Assembly: GCA_963739135.1 (NCBI GenBank)
Contig: CAVTZG010000021.1
Location: forward strand, 372,001 to 436,000
DNA length: 64,000 bases
Direction of reading: 5' to 3'
Source: Palsa-504 sp963739135
Lineage (GTDB): Bacteria > Actinomycetota > Actinomycetes > Streptosporangiales > Streptosporangiaceae
Positions within the stretch are counted from its first letter, which is position 1. Each line of letters opens with the position of its first letter. Positions 24,696 to 32,533 of the stretch are shown here, piece after piece. The translations under genes were made by a program, and so were the position numbers. Below the pieces are notes generated by a model. The model ran no database searches. It was given only the letters and a program-made list of their open reading frames with translations, and was not told the DNA's origin.

Positions 24696-25568
24696 ATGTC
24701 TATCCTCGTGCGCGGCACCATCCTGGCGGCCGTCGCAGGCCTGATTGGCCTGGCCGCCTGCGGCAGCGTGCCTGCGAGCTCCCCCGGCGCGGCGCAGTCA
24801 TCTACGCCGACTGCCAGCACGCCGACACCGTCGGTCACGTCGCCATCGAACACGGCTACGCCGAGCCCAGGTGCCTGGGCTTGCCCGCAGCACGGGTCTT
24901 ACCTGACCGCGATCACGGTCGGCGAGCACCCGGGGTACGACCGGGTGGTGTTCCAGTTCTCCGGCGGCGTGCCGACTTACAGCGTCGACCGCGCCAGGAC
25001 CGTGTATGCCGATCCGAAGGGCACCCCGGTCGCGCTGGCTGGGCAGTCCTTCCTACGGGCGGTGTTCAGCGGTACTAGCGCCATCTGCCCTCAGCCGCTG
25101 GCCAAGACCTATACCGGGCTGTCCACGCTAACGCCGTTCTACCCGGAGCTGCTGGTGGTCAGCGCCGCCGGTGACTTCGAGGGTTACCTGAGCTTCGGTA
25201 TCGGCCTGGCCGCCCAGGGCACCTACAATGTCTCCCTCCTGACCGATCCGTACCGGGTCGTGATCGACGTCCGCCACGTCGTGCTGAGCAAGTTCCCCGG
25301 TATCTGGCCGGTGACCAGCTGGACGCAGTACTGGGAGCTGCACTATTCCTGGAACAACGGCCACCAGCCATGGCAGGCCAGCCCGGCCATGGTGGTCCAG
25401 GCGTGGGCCCGCAGCCGCTGGGGCGGCACCCCGGTCGTCCGTCAGGTGGACGCGAACACCTTCAAGGTCACTGAGCCGGGCGGCCTGGTGGACACCGTAA
25501 CCGGCACGCGGCCGGTCGCCGTCCCCGGTCCGTGGGTCATCACGACAGTCACGAGCGGGTCCGTCTGA
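24696..25568 (+). CDS. Secreted lipoprotein with AMIN-like domain
   Basis: A 290-residue lipoprotein. A short signal peptide ends in a lipobox (GLAAC, Cys22), followed by a Ser/Thr/Pro linker (23-62), then a beta-rich domain. The domain carries GYDRVVFQFSGGVPTY and DPYRVVIDV, the pattern of the actinobacterial AMIN-like domain, which in other proteins targets peptidoglycan or envelope partners. A second C-terminal part (AMVVQAWARSRW) is of unknown type. Start at 24696 follows AAGGTGAG. Confidence 0.8.
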   Translation: MSILVRGTILAAVAGLIGLAACGSVPASSPGAAQSSTPTASTPTPSVTSPSNTATPSPGAWACPQHGSYLTAITVGEHPGYDRVVFQFSGGVPTYSVDRARTVYADPKGTPVALAGQSFLRAVFSGTSAICPQPLAKTYTGLSTLTPFYPELLVVSAAGDFEGYLSFGIGLAAQGTYNVSLLTDPYRVVIDVRHVVLSKFPGIWPVTSWTQYWELHYSWNNGHQPWQASPAMVVQAWARSRWGGTPVVRQVDANTFKVTEPGGLVDTVTGTRPVAVPGPWVITTVTSGSV

Positions 25569-25629
25569 CCCACGGCTACCTCGATGTCCACGCTGTCGTG
25601 AGCGTGGTCTGAGGCAGGCGCCTGCCGCG

Positions 25630-26142
25630 TCAGGGATGGCTTGCGCCGATATCGTCGAGGATGGCGTCCGCCACGACCCCCACGGCTGCGGCGACGGCCG
25701 GGGTCAGGCCGGTGCCCTGGGCCAGGTCGGCCGCCTCGATCGCGTGCACGATGAGCCGTCCGGGCATCCGGTCCAGGGCCACAGCCAGGCTGACCGCGTC
25801 ATCCAGACCGAACCCGTGCGAGCTCGCCGTCCGCCCGGCGCCGGCGCCGGGCCTGTCGACCTGGAAACGATGGGTCTGGCCCGGATGCGGCGGCTGGGCG
25901 CGGACCGCATCGACGACCACGGCGAGCGCTGCCCCGGTCCAGGCTTCGATCAGCCGGGTGGGCTCGCCGTCTGTGATCACGAGCTGGACTCCCGATGGCA
26001 CGCGCCCGCGCAGGCGGCCGACCACCGCGGGCCCGGCACCGTCGTCGCGCCGGAATTCGTTGCCGATGCCGATCACCACGGTCGGCGCGAGTCCAGGACC
26101 CGGCACGGGAACCACCGTCCGTTCGGAATAGAAAATGATCAT
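25630..26142 (-). CDS. Hydrogenase maturation protease
   Basis: A 170-residue HycI/HoxW-type endopeptidase that trims the large subunit of [NiFe]-hydrogenase after nickel insertion. IGIGNEFRRDDGAG (Glu/Asp nickel ligand region) and DGEPTRLIEAW are diagnostic, and the C-terminal HAIEAAD with His is the third ligand site. The start at 26142 lacks a ribosome site; an internal GTG is possible. No hydrogenase structural gene is in the window, so it acts on one elsewhere. Hydrogenase maturation fits a hypoxia island. Confidence 0.85.
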   Translation of the reverse strand: MIIFYSERTVVPVPGPGLAPTVVIGIGNEFRRDDGAGPAVVGRLRGRVPSGVQLVITDGEPTRLIEAWTGAALAVVVDAVRAQPPHPGQTHRFQVDRPGAGAGRTASSHGFGLDDAVSLAVALDRMPGRLIVHAIEAADLAQGTGLTPAVAAAVGVVADAILDDIGASHP

Positions 26143-26259
26143 TTCACGGCCGGCCCGGGACAGAGAGCCCGGGCAGAGTGGCGGCCACGCTGACTTGAAC
26201 GCTTACTGGCCGCGAGCCGTCGGCATCCATGGCCATCGCCAGGCAAGCTGCCGCCGGGG

Positions 26260-28497
26260 TCAGGCTGGCGCCCTGGGCGTGAGCTGCATGTTGTCGTCTG
26301 TGTATGTCGCTGGAGTTCGGATGCCCGACGGCGGGCGCGCAGCGGCGGGCAGGTCGATGATCACGGCTCGGCCGCCAGAAGGGGTCCGCTCGCAGCGGAG
26401 CGTGATACCCATCGCCTCGGCGAGGTCGGTGGCGAGCCTGAGCGCCAGGCTGGCCGGTCCGCCGCGTTCGTCCGGGCCCAGATCGGTGATGCGGACCTCC
26501 ACCCCGCCGTTCGGGCAGGAGGCGGTGAGGACCGGCGGCGGCCCGGCCAGGCAGCGGTGCACGGAATCGGCCAGCAGGCTGGTCAGTAGCCGGGTGAGGA
26601 GCGTGGCGTCGGCTATCACGTCGGGAAGGTCTTCGGCCAGGCTGAGGGTGACCTCCTGACCCGGCCCCAGGTCGTCCAGGGCGGCAGCCAGCAGCTCATC
26701 GAGGTCGACCGGCCGCAGGTAGGTCTCGACCGCCCCGGCGTGCAGCCGGCTGAGGTCCCGCAGGTCATCCACCAGCCTGCTCACGTGGTCCACGGCGCGG
26801 GCCGACTCGGCGATCAGCCGCACCCGGTCGCCCGGCGTGAGCACGGTCCGGTGATCCTCGGCAGCCGCCAGCGCGGCCAGCGCCGTCCGGGCGGTGGCCA
26901 GCTGCTCACGGGCGTTCTCGCCGGTCGCGGCGAGCAGGGCCGCCCGGCTCCGGAGGTCAGCCGCGTGCCAGGCGGCCTCGGCGTCCTGCTCTTCCAGGCG
27001 TCGCGAGCTGAGGCCGGCCACGATCTCGGAGGCGCAGGAGCGGAGCACTCGCAGGTCCTCCCGATCCGGGACGCGCCCCCGGGCGGCCAGCGTCATGGTC
27101 GCGTCGACTGGCACCTCCAGGTCGGCTCCGGGGCCTTCCGGCGGCCGCTCGCCTGCGCTGGCCACCACGTCCCAGCCGGGGCCGTCCAGCCGTCGTTCGA
27201 ACAGGCTGACCGCCTCCAAGCCAAACATCTGGCGGATTTCCTCGAGCAGGGCTGGCGGGTCGCCGTGCCCGCGCAGCGCGGCAGCAGCGAGCCGGGTGAG
27301 GGCCGCCGCCTCCGCGCTGGCCCACCCGGCCTGGACCCGGCGCGACCGGCCCCCGGCCAGGGACCGGACGAGCGACCACCCACCCGTGGCCGTCCTGTCC
27401 CGGCTGACCAGGTGAACGTCGATGTGTCCGGCCTGGCGGGCGACCTTGGTCGGGATGCTCTTCCCCGACAGCAGGGTGAGCAGCCGGCCGCGCAGGCTCG
27501 CACCGAGCACGATCTGGCTCGCGTTCTCAGCGCGGGCGAACCGCAGCAGCGTCTCCGGGATGTCCTCCCCGGGTATCTGCTGGAAGCTGCCGCCGACGGA
27601 GGCCACCAGCGCGCGCTGCGTCTCCAGCGCCTGTTCCGGGCCGGTCAGGCCATCGTCCCGCTCCACGTGCACCGCAAGCAGGTCGCTGCCCGGGGTGCGG
27701 GCGGCGATGCGGGCCGCCCGCCTGATCACAGCCTCGTCGCCCTTCTCGCCGGCGATGCCGACGACGATCCGCTCCCTCGTCTCCCACGGCCCGGCGATGC
27801 CGTGCTCGGCCCGGTACCGCTGCATGCCCTCCTCCACCCGGTCGGCCACCCACAGCAGGGCCAGCTCGCGCAGCGCGGTGAGGTTCCCCGGCCGGAAGTA
27901 ATGCGTCAGCGCGGCCTCGATCCGGTTCGGCGGGTATACGTTGCCGTGCACCATGCGGCGCCGCAGCGCCTCGGGGGTCATGTCGACCAGCTCGATCTGG
28001 TCGGCACGGCGCGCGACGTCATCGGGCAGGGTCTCATGCTGCACCACGCCGGTGACCTGCCTCGCCACCGTGCTGAGCGATTCCAGGTGCTGGATGTTCA
28101 GCGTGGTGATGACGTCGATGCCGGCGTCGAGCAGTTCGTCGACGTCCTGCCATCGCTTGGCGTTCCGGCAACCGGGCACGTTGGTGTGGGCGAGCTCGTC
28201 CACCAGGGCGATCTGCGGGTGCCGGGCCAGCACCGCGTCCAGGTCCATCTCGGTGAGGGTCGCGCCACGGTGGTTCATCGTGCGCCGCGGCACGATCTCC
28301 AGTCCCTCGGCCATCTCTTCCGTCAGCCGCCGACCGTGGGTCTCGATAAGGGCGCCGACCACGTCCGTGCCGCGCGCCAGGCGGCGCTGCCCTTCGGCGA
28401 GCATCGCGTAGGTCTTGCCCACTCCGGGCGCCGCGCCGAGGTAGATGCGAAGCTTGCCCCGGCCGTGCCCGCGCTCCACCGGATACGCCGTCGCCAT
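26260..28497 (-). CDS. KdpD-like sensor without membrane domain and with a degenerate kinase core
   Basis: A 745-residue protein. Order: KdpD N-terminal domain (1-225) with Walker A GAAPGVGKT (21-29) and DELAHTN, a Usp domain (about 243-365), a GAF-like region (about 395-500), then helices where the kinase should be. The four-helix DUF4118 region normally between Usp and GAF is absent. The H-box SHDLRTPL reads GENAREQL (526-533), so no phospho-acceptor His. The ATPase N-box Asn and DxGPG are altered (ADSVH, TDLGPDERG). It is probably a cytosolic ATP-binding or c-di-AMP-type sensor rather than a kinase. GAGAGGA precedes the ATG; no kdpE or kdpABC nearby. Confidence 0.85.
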   Translation of the reverse strand: MATAYPVERGHGRGKLRIYLGAAPGVGKTYAMLAEGQRRLARGTDVVGALIETHGRRLTEEMAEGLEIVPRRTMNHRGATLTEMDLDAVLARHPQIALVDELAHTNVPGCRNAKRWQDVDELLDAGIDVITTLNIQHLESLSTVARQVTGVVQHETLPDDVARRADQIELVDMTPEALRRRMVHGNVYPPNRIEAALTHYFRPGNLTALRELALLWVADRVEEGMQRYRAEHGIAGPWETRERIVVGIAGEKGDEAVIRRAARIAARTPGSDLLAVHVERDDGLTGPEQALETQRALVASVGGSFQQIPGEDIPETLLRFARAENASQIVLGASLRGRLLTLLSGKSIPTKVARQAGHIDVHLVSRDRTATGGWSLVRSLAGGRSRRVQAGWASAEAAALTRLAAAALRGHGDPPALLEEIRQMFGLEAVSLFERRLDGPGWDVVASAGERPPEGPGADLEVPVDATMTLAARGRVPDREDLRVLRSCASEIVAGLSSRRLEEQDAEAAWHAADLRSRAALLAATGENAREQLATARTALAALAAAEDHRTVLTPGDRVRLIAESARAVDHVSRLVDDLRDLSRLHAGAVETYLRPVDLDELLAAALDDLGPGQEVTLSLAEDLPDVIADATLLTRLLTSLLADSVHRCLAGPPPVLTASCPNGGVEVRITDLGPDERGGPASLALRLATDLAEAMGITLRCERTPSGGRAVIIDLPAAARPPSGIRTPATYTDDNMQLTPRAPA

Positions 28498-28561
28498 CGG
28501 CTGGTCCTCTCAGTTTCCCGATCGTCCCTTCCAGGTCACCATCCCCGGCCGGTGTCCGTTA

Positions 28562-28575
28562 GGGCCGCAGATCCC
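28562..28575. promoter_or_regulatory. DosR/OsdR-like box upstream of the KdpD-like gene
   Basis: GGGCCGCAGATCCC keeps the GGG and TCCC ends at the right 14-bp spacing, 65 bp before the start. Confidence 0.4.
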
Positions 28576-28874
28576 GCGAGCAAGTGGACCTACGGCCTGG
28601 CCAGGGGGCCCGGCGCAGCTAATGCGGCCTCGGTCATGAGCTGGTGGCTGGGACAGCGGGCGATTATCGATCGGTTACGGAATGTAGGGTGTGCCGCTGT
28701 GGGCGGCGGGAAGGACCCATCCGGCTTCTCGCGGATCCCGATTGCGCGGTGTGCGGACCGGGTTTGCGGCCTTGGCCTTGTGCCGCCGAACCGGCCCAAC
28801 TCAGCGTCTTCGCTACAGGTCCTTCCCGTCACTTTCCATGCCACTGTGCCGCAGCGGTGCCCGGCAGGGCCGAT

Positions 28875-28894
28875 GGTCCCGCCGGCCAGGGACC
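28875..28894. promoter_or_regulatory. GGTCCC-N8-GGGACC element
   Basis: Perfect 6-bp half sites facing each other across 8 bp, the same geometry as at 20791-20810. No gene starts immediately downstream, so its target is unclear. Confidence 0.5.
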
Positions 28895-28913
28895 GAAGAC
28901 CTCAGGTCCCCGG

Positions 28914-29651
28914 TCAGGTCAGGCGGCGCGACGCCACGGGCGGGTGGATGCCGCGGGTCAGCGGGGATTCGTCGCGCTCCGGGTCGGGAAGCGGCCTGGT
29001 GTCATCGACCGCGTAGCGGAGTTCGCCCTCGACATCGATGACCCCGTCGACGCCGCGGACCGCGGGCAGGATGAGGGTCAGCATGCTCTCGCGCTCCAGT
29101 TCCCCAGCCAGCCTCACCGCCCCGTCGGTCACCTCGACGCGTACCAGGGCCGGGTTGGTGCCGAGGTGGCCCGCCAGTACATCTTTGATGATCTCGGCCC
29201 GGATTTCGTCGTCGGGCCGGAGGAAGACCCGCAGCAGGTTCCGCGGGCCGATGACTCCGAGCAGTTTCCCACCCTCGTCGGTCACCGGCAGGAAGGTGAC
29301 GTCATGGCGTTCCATGAGCCGGGCCGCCTCGGCGACGGTGGCGCCGGGCCGGACCGTGACCAGAGCCGTGCTCATGATCTCCCCGGCGGTCTGGGCGGTG
29401 GCAATGTCCCGCCGCACCCGGTAACTCAGATGAACTGAATGCCGGCTGTCCGGGTCGCGCTGGAGTTCTTCCTTCCTGAGCAGGTCGGTCTCGGCGACGA
29501 CGCCCAGGACCTTGCTCTGGAGACTCACCACAGGCACGGCGCTGACCTTCTGGCTGACCAGCAGGTCAGCCACATACTTCAGCGGAGTGGCCGGGGTGAC
29601 CGTTGCCGGATCGGTCGTCATGACCTCCCGGACCTCGTGATGGCGCATCAT
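28914..29651 (-). CDS. CBS-pair and BON domain protein
   Basis: A 245-residue protein with two CBS motifs (about 1-60 and 80-140) that bind adenine nucleotides, then a BON domain (about 150-220; VEVTDGAVRLAGELE, GVDGVIDVEGEL) that associates with membranes or phospholipid. CBS proteins such as Hrp1 (Rv2626c) are core DosR targets; the CBS-BON form is common in Streptomyces. Tandem ATGs at 29651 and 29648 follow AAGGGAG. A DosR-like box is 150 bp upstream. Confidence 0.88.
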   Translation of the reverse strand: MMRHHEVREVMTTDPATVTPATPLKYVADLLVSQKVSAVPVVSLQSKVLGVVAETDLLRKEELQRDPDSRHSVHLSYRVRRDIATAQTAGEIMSTALVTVRPGATVAEAARLMERHDVTFLPVTDEGGKLLGVIGPRNLLRVFLRPDDEIRAEIIKDVLAGHLGTNPALVRVEVTDGAVRLAGELERESMLTLILPAVRGVDGVIDVEGELRYAVDDTRPLPDPERDESPLTRGIHPPVASRRLT

Positions 29652-29800
29652 GCACTCCCTTACGGCCTGAGTTGCGCGCAGATCCAACCTGGCAGCGGTA
29701 TCAGCGGGGCCCGACTCAAGCGACTGCGATGAACGAAATCATCAGGCCCAGGCCATCATTCGCGGAACGGGCATGGTAGGGCCGCACTTCCCCCGCCGGG

Positions 29801-29814
29801 GGGACCAATAGCCC
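29801..29814. promoter_or_regulatory. DosR/OsdR-like box upstream of CBS-BON gene
   Basis: GGGACCAATAGCCC resembles the box at 16765 (GGGACCATTGGCCC). A weaker GGGCCGCACTTCCC lies at 29779. Confidence 0.55.
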
Positions 29815-29868
29815 GATCCCGCGGCCGGGAACCAGGGCTGCCGGGCGGCAGAAACAGCGCCCCGCCGG

Positions 29869-30285
29869 CTACAGCGTGCCGCTGAGCCGACGTGATCCGT
29901 ACACGGCGTCATGGACCGTCCAGATGGCCGACGTCAGCGCGTCGAACCTGCGCAGATGCCTACGCAAAACGCCGAAGTCCCCCGCCCGTGCTGCGGCGAT
30001 CGCGTCGTCGGCTGCGGCGGCCAGCCGGTCCAGCCGCACCCGGAGGAACGCCTCGTCCCCCCGATAACCGCGACTGCCGCCGACGGCGGTCAGCGCGGCG
30101 CGGCCGACGGCCTCGGCTTCGGCGAGCACCGTGCCGGTAGCCTGGGCGACCTCGACTACGACCCAGCGCGGGAGAGGCGTTCCCGCCTCGCCCTGGACCA
30201 GCATCCGCAAGCTGATCAGGGGCGCCATGCAGCGAGCCTGGTGATCCTGTATCTGGTGATCCTGTATCTGGTCGGCGAGGGACAT
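29869..30285 (-). CDS. Hypothetical helical protein
   Basis: A 138-residue, largely helical soluble protein rich in Ala, Arg and Asp; the C-terminal half (DEAFLRVRLDRLAAAADDAI ... LRRHLRRFDALTSAIW) is amphipathic. I do not recognise the family. The first 16 residues include a duplicated IQDHQ made by a 15-bp tandem repeat; the true start may be the ATG at 30228. A perfect DosR-like palindrome 67 bp upstream marks it as a likely regulon member. Confidence 0.7.
   Translation of the reverse strand: MSLADQIQDHQIQDHQARCMAPLISLRMLVQGEAGTPLPRWVVVEVAQATGTVLAEAEAVGRAALTAVGGSRGYRGDEAFLRVRLDRLAAAADDAIAAARAGDFGVLRRHLRRFDALTSAIWTVHDAVYGSRRLSGTL
30243..30272. repeat. 15-bp tandem duplication within the hypothetical gene
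   Basis: GATCCTGTATCTGGT occurs twice in a row near the 5' end of the minus-strand gene, encoding IQDHQ twice. Confidence 0.85.
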
Positions 30286-30351
30286 CGCAGCTGAGCCCCT
30301 TTCGTGGGTGGGACGGATCTCATTCCACGGCGGCCCGGAACGGTGAGCCTA

Positions 30352-30365
30352 GGGACCAAGGTCCC
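30352..30365. promoter_or_regulatory. DosR/OsdR-like box (perfect)
   Basis: GGGACCAAGGTCCC has perfect 6-bp arms, 67 bp upstream of the hypothetical gene at 30285. Confidence 0.78.
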
Positions 30366-30467
30366 CATTTGCGGCGGGTGGAGGTCCGCCGAGCGCTGCG
30401 ATGAAGACCATGATCGTCGCCTGGGTTTCAGCGCCGCCCAGGGTAGTGAATGCCCGGTTTCAGGTCC

Positions 30468-30956
30468 CTAGCCCTGCTCCGGACCTGCTGTCGCCGTAGC
30501 GGCCGACCCGGCGTGAACGTCGGACCGGGGCACGATGAGGACCGGCCGGGTGGCCGTGTGCAGCAGCCGACTGGCCACGCTGCCCAGCGGGATGCGGGGC
30601 AGGTCGGTCCGGCTGCTCGAGCCGAGCACGATAAGCCGCGCGTCGTGATCCGTGGCCGCGTGCAAGACGGCGGCGGCGATGTGACCGAAGTTGGCCTCTC
30701 GTATTTCGCCTTCCGCGCTGACGCCTGCCTCCTGGAGGCCGGACACGATCTTGGAGACCACGCCTTCGCCCTCTCCGTCGGCGCAGTCCACCTGGATGCG
30801 GCCGAACCGGCCGGTGGCAAACTCGTGCACGTGCAGGACGATGACGTGGTCGCCGCTGTCACTGCTCAGGTCGCGCGTCATGTCCGCGGCGGCCGTGACA
30901 TGCCGGGCCGGATCGTGCGATACGGCATCAACGGCCAGAAGGATGTTCTTGCTCAT
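30468..30956 (-). CDS. Universal stress protein
   Basis: A 162-residue UspA-domain protein starting MSKNILLAVD. The C-terminal LIVLGSSSRTDLPRIPLGSV occupies the ATP-loop position G-x2-G-x9-G, but the second Gly is not obvious, so ATP binding is uncertain. GGAGG precedes the ATG at 30956. It starts 16 bp after the stop of the Cys-rich copy 4, giving a two-gene operon driven from the box at 31377. The stop overlaps a GGTCCC half site, probably by chance. Confidence 0.87.
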   Translation of the reverse strand: MSKNILLAVDAVSHDPARHVTAAADMTRDLSSDSGDHVIVLHVHEFATGRFGRIQVDCADGEGEGVVSKIVSGLQEAGVSAEGEIREANFGHIAAAVLHAATDHDARLIVLGSSSRTDLPRIPLGSVASRLLHTATRPVLIVPRSDVHAGSAATATAGPEQG

Positions 30957-30972
30957 CGATCCTCCAACTGGA

Positions 30973-31317
30973 TTAGCGGACGTTGGCTGACCCGGCCTGG
31001 GCAGCCTGGGTTGCGGACCGGATCCACGCCGCGGTGTCATCAGGCGTCCCCGGCAGCTCGCTGACCTGCGCGCGTGCCGAGGCCAGGGCCCGCCGTGAGA
31101 CGAAGTAGTGGTGACCGCACATCAGCAGTTCCGCCTCGTGGAGCCGGGCCGGGGTGGGCGGCAGGACCACTCGCACCATGGGCTTGGCCGGGCAGCAGCA
31201 GGCCCGGTCGGCCAGGCCGGCGGCGGGATCGCGCGCCGGGATGGCGTCATCGAGCGGCAGCCTGCTCGCGTTGCTGCCGGTGTTCCTGGATGACGGGTGC
31301 GGGAATCTCGCGTTCAT
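30973..31317 (-). CDS. Small Cys-rich protein, ACCCP/CGHH family (copy 4)
   Basis: A 114-residue copy. ADRACCCPAKP, a valine-rich strand, LPP, then LLMCGHHYFVS and a helix, with N- and C-terminal extensions. It is more diverged than copies 1 and 3. First gene of an operon with the Usp gene at 30956. A strong DosR-like box lies 60 bp upstream of its start. Metal binding and a stress role are inferred; the function is unknown. Confidence 0.8.
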   Translation of the reverse strand: MNARFPHPSSRNTGSNASRLPLDDAIPARDPAAGLADRACCCPAKPMVRVVLPPTPARLHEAELLMCGHHYFVSRRALASARAQVSELPGTPDDTAAWIRSATQAAQAGSANVR

Positions 31318-31376
31318 GGGATCAGCTTCGCCGGATTGCTGCCCGGCCCGGAAGAGACCAAGCTCACGTCCGGACA

Positions 31377-31390
31377 GGGCCTTAAGTCCC
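31377..31390. promoter_or_regulatory. DosR/OsdR-like box
   Basis: GGGCCTTAAGTCCC matches the DosR consensus GGGACTTAAGTCCC except at one position. It lies 60 bp upstream of the Cys-rich/Usp operon and just before the nitroreductase stop codon. Confidence 0.78.
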
Positions 31391-32386
31391 TTACCTTGGT
31401 GCTGGCGTATCGGCCAGGTCGGCCGGGGGCCGCCGGGCGGTCGGGTATGAGACCCGGCTGACGCCGAGTTCCATCAGCATCTGCGGAAAAGCGGGCTGGA
31501 TCAGGAATCCGCCGATCACCGCCCGGGTCCCGGGCTGCTCCAGTGGCTGGCTGTTCAGGCTGGCGAAGGTCCACTGGGTGGCGGCATGCAGCAGCAGCCG
31601 GTGCAGGGCCTGCCCGGCCCGCAGCCAGTCCGGACGACGGTCACCACGGGTGGCCAGCACCGCCGTGACCGGCGCGGCCGGGCCCCCTGCGGTGATCAGC
31701 CCGACGCCCCGGCCCAGGTCGAAGTCGCGCTGTGGCAGCCGTCCCGGTACGCGGCCGGGCACCGCAGGGAAGGCGCGCGCGGGCACCCCGTCCCTGGCCG
31801 GGCTGGTCGCATCGCGGCTCCACCGGTGCACCTCGGCGCGCGATCCCGGATCACCGTTCTGCCGACGGGCCGCGACCCTGGCGATCACCGCCAGTTCCCG
31901 TCGGCCCGCCGCCGAATCCACCACGACGAGTTCCGCGCCCTCGGCGCGGGCATCGTCCTGCAGTCCCGCCAGCAGCCCCGCGGGCAGCGGTTCCGGGGCG
32001 AACGGCCCGCGGTGGGTGTGCCGGCGCAGCACCGCCTTGAGCATGCGCCGCTCCCCCGCCGTCATGGCCGACCGAGGTCCGGGCCGCACCCGGGCCAGCA
32101 TGGGCCCGCCGGGAAGCAGGTCGACCTTGGCCAGGCAGCCGAGCGACCGCACCGCCAGCCGCAGCCCGAACAACGCCGCCCCGCAGCTTATGAGCATCTC
32201 CCGGCCCTCGGGATCCATCCTGAGCCGACGCGTGGTGTCGGAGTAGAGCTCAACCGCGTCGTCGATGACCCGGAACCGCCAGGGCTGGGTGTTGTGCAGC
32301 GACGGCGCGCGGCTGGCCACCTCGATGAGGTAGTCAGCCTTCCTGGTCAGGTCGGGAACGGCAACGGGGAGGGGATTTTCTGTCAT
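31391..32386 (-). CDS. Acg-type nitroreductase-family protein
   Basis: A 331-residue protein of the Acg family (Rv2032, Rv3127, Rv3131), a flavin-fold group in which two nitroreductase halves are fused in one chain. ASRAPSLHNTQPWRFRV is the diagnostic FMN-site motif, and HRGPF and the C-terminal QPLEQPG...PQMLMELG are also present. Acg proteins are strongly DosR-induced and are thought to sequester FMN rather than reduce drugs. Start ATG 32386; a GTG three codons earlier is possible. A box-like GGGTCCAAAGCCC lies about 100 bp upstream. Confidence 0.88.
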   Translation of the reverse strand: MTENPLPVAVPDLTRKADYLIEVASRAPSLHNTQPWRFRVIDDAVELYSDTTRRLRMDPEGREMLISCGAALFGLRLAVRSLGCLAKVDLLPGGPMLARVRPGPRSAMTAGERRMLKAVLRRHTHRGPFAPEPLPAGLLAGLQDDARAEGAELVVVDSAAGRRELAVIARVAARRQNGDPGSRAEVHRWSRDATSPARDGVPARAFPAVPGRVPGRLPQRDFDLGRGVGLITAGGPAAPVTAVLATRGDRRPDWLRAGQALHRLLLHAATQWTFASLNSQPLEQPGTRAVIGGFLIQPAFPQMLMELGVSRVSYPTARRPPADLADTPAPR

Positions 32387-32484
32387 GGGTCTCACAGCCT
32401 GAGTCGGGGCCAGTGGCCTGGCTCTTCCGCTGAAGCTAAATTGGGAAACCGTACGTGACAGCGGTCTAACGGCCTGGTGTCCTC

Positions 32485-32497
32485 GGGTCCAAAGCCC
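32485..32497. promoter_or_regulatory. Weak DosR/OsdR-like box
   Basis: GGGTCCAAAGCCC followed by TTAA, 99 bp upstream of the Acg-type gene; right half imperfect. Confidence 0.4.
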
Positions 32498-32533
32498 TTA
32501 AAGCCGGGAGCCGACCCGGGGGTCTACCGAACG

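Larger units (their letters stand above)
28498..28913. other. 416-bp spacer with DosR-like sites, no recognisable gene
   Basis: I find no supportable gene here. It carries GGGCCGCAGATCCC (28562-28575, 65 bp upstream of the KdpD-like gene) and a GGTCCC-N8-GGGACC pair (28875-28894), followed by GGTCCC at 28905. A plus-strand frame from 28644 has several Cys (RVCRCG...CAVCG) but no start signal. Confidence 0.5.

Noticed and set aside
26740..29016. 758-codon plus-strand open frame
   Set aside because: Shadow of the KdpD-like gene on the other strand; no domain, no ribosome site.
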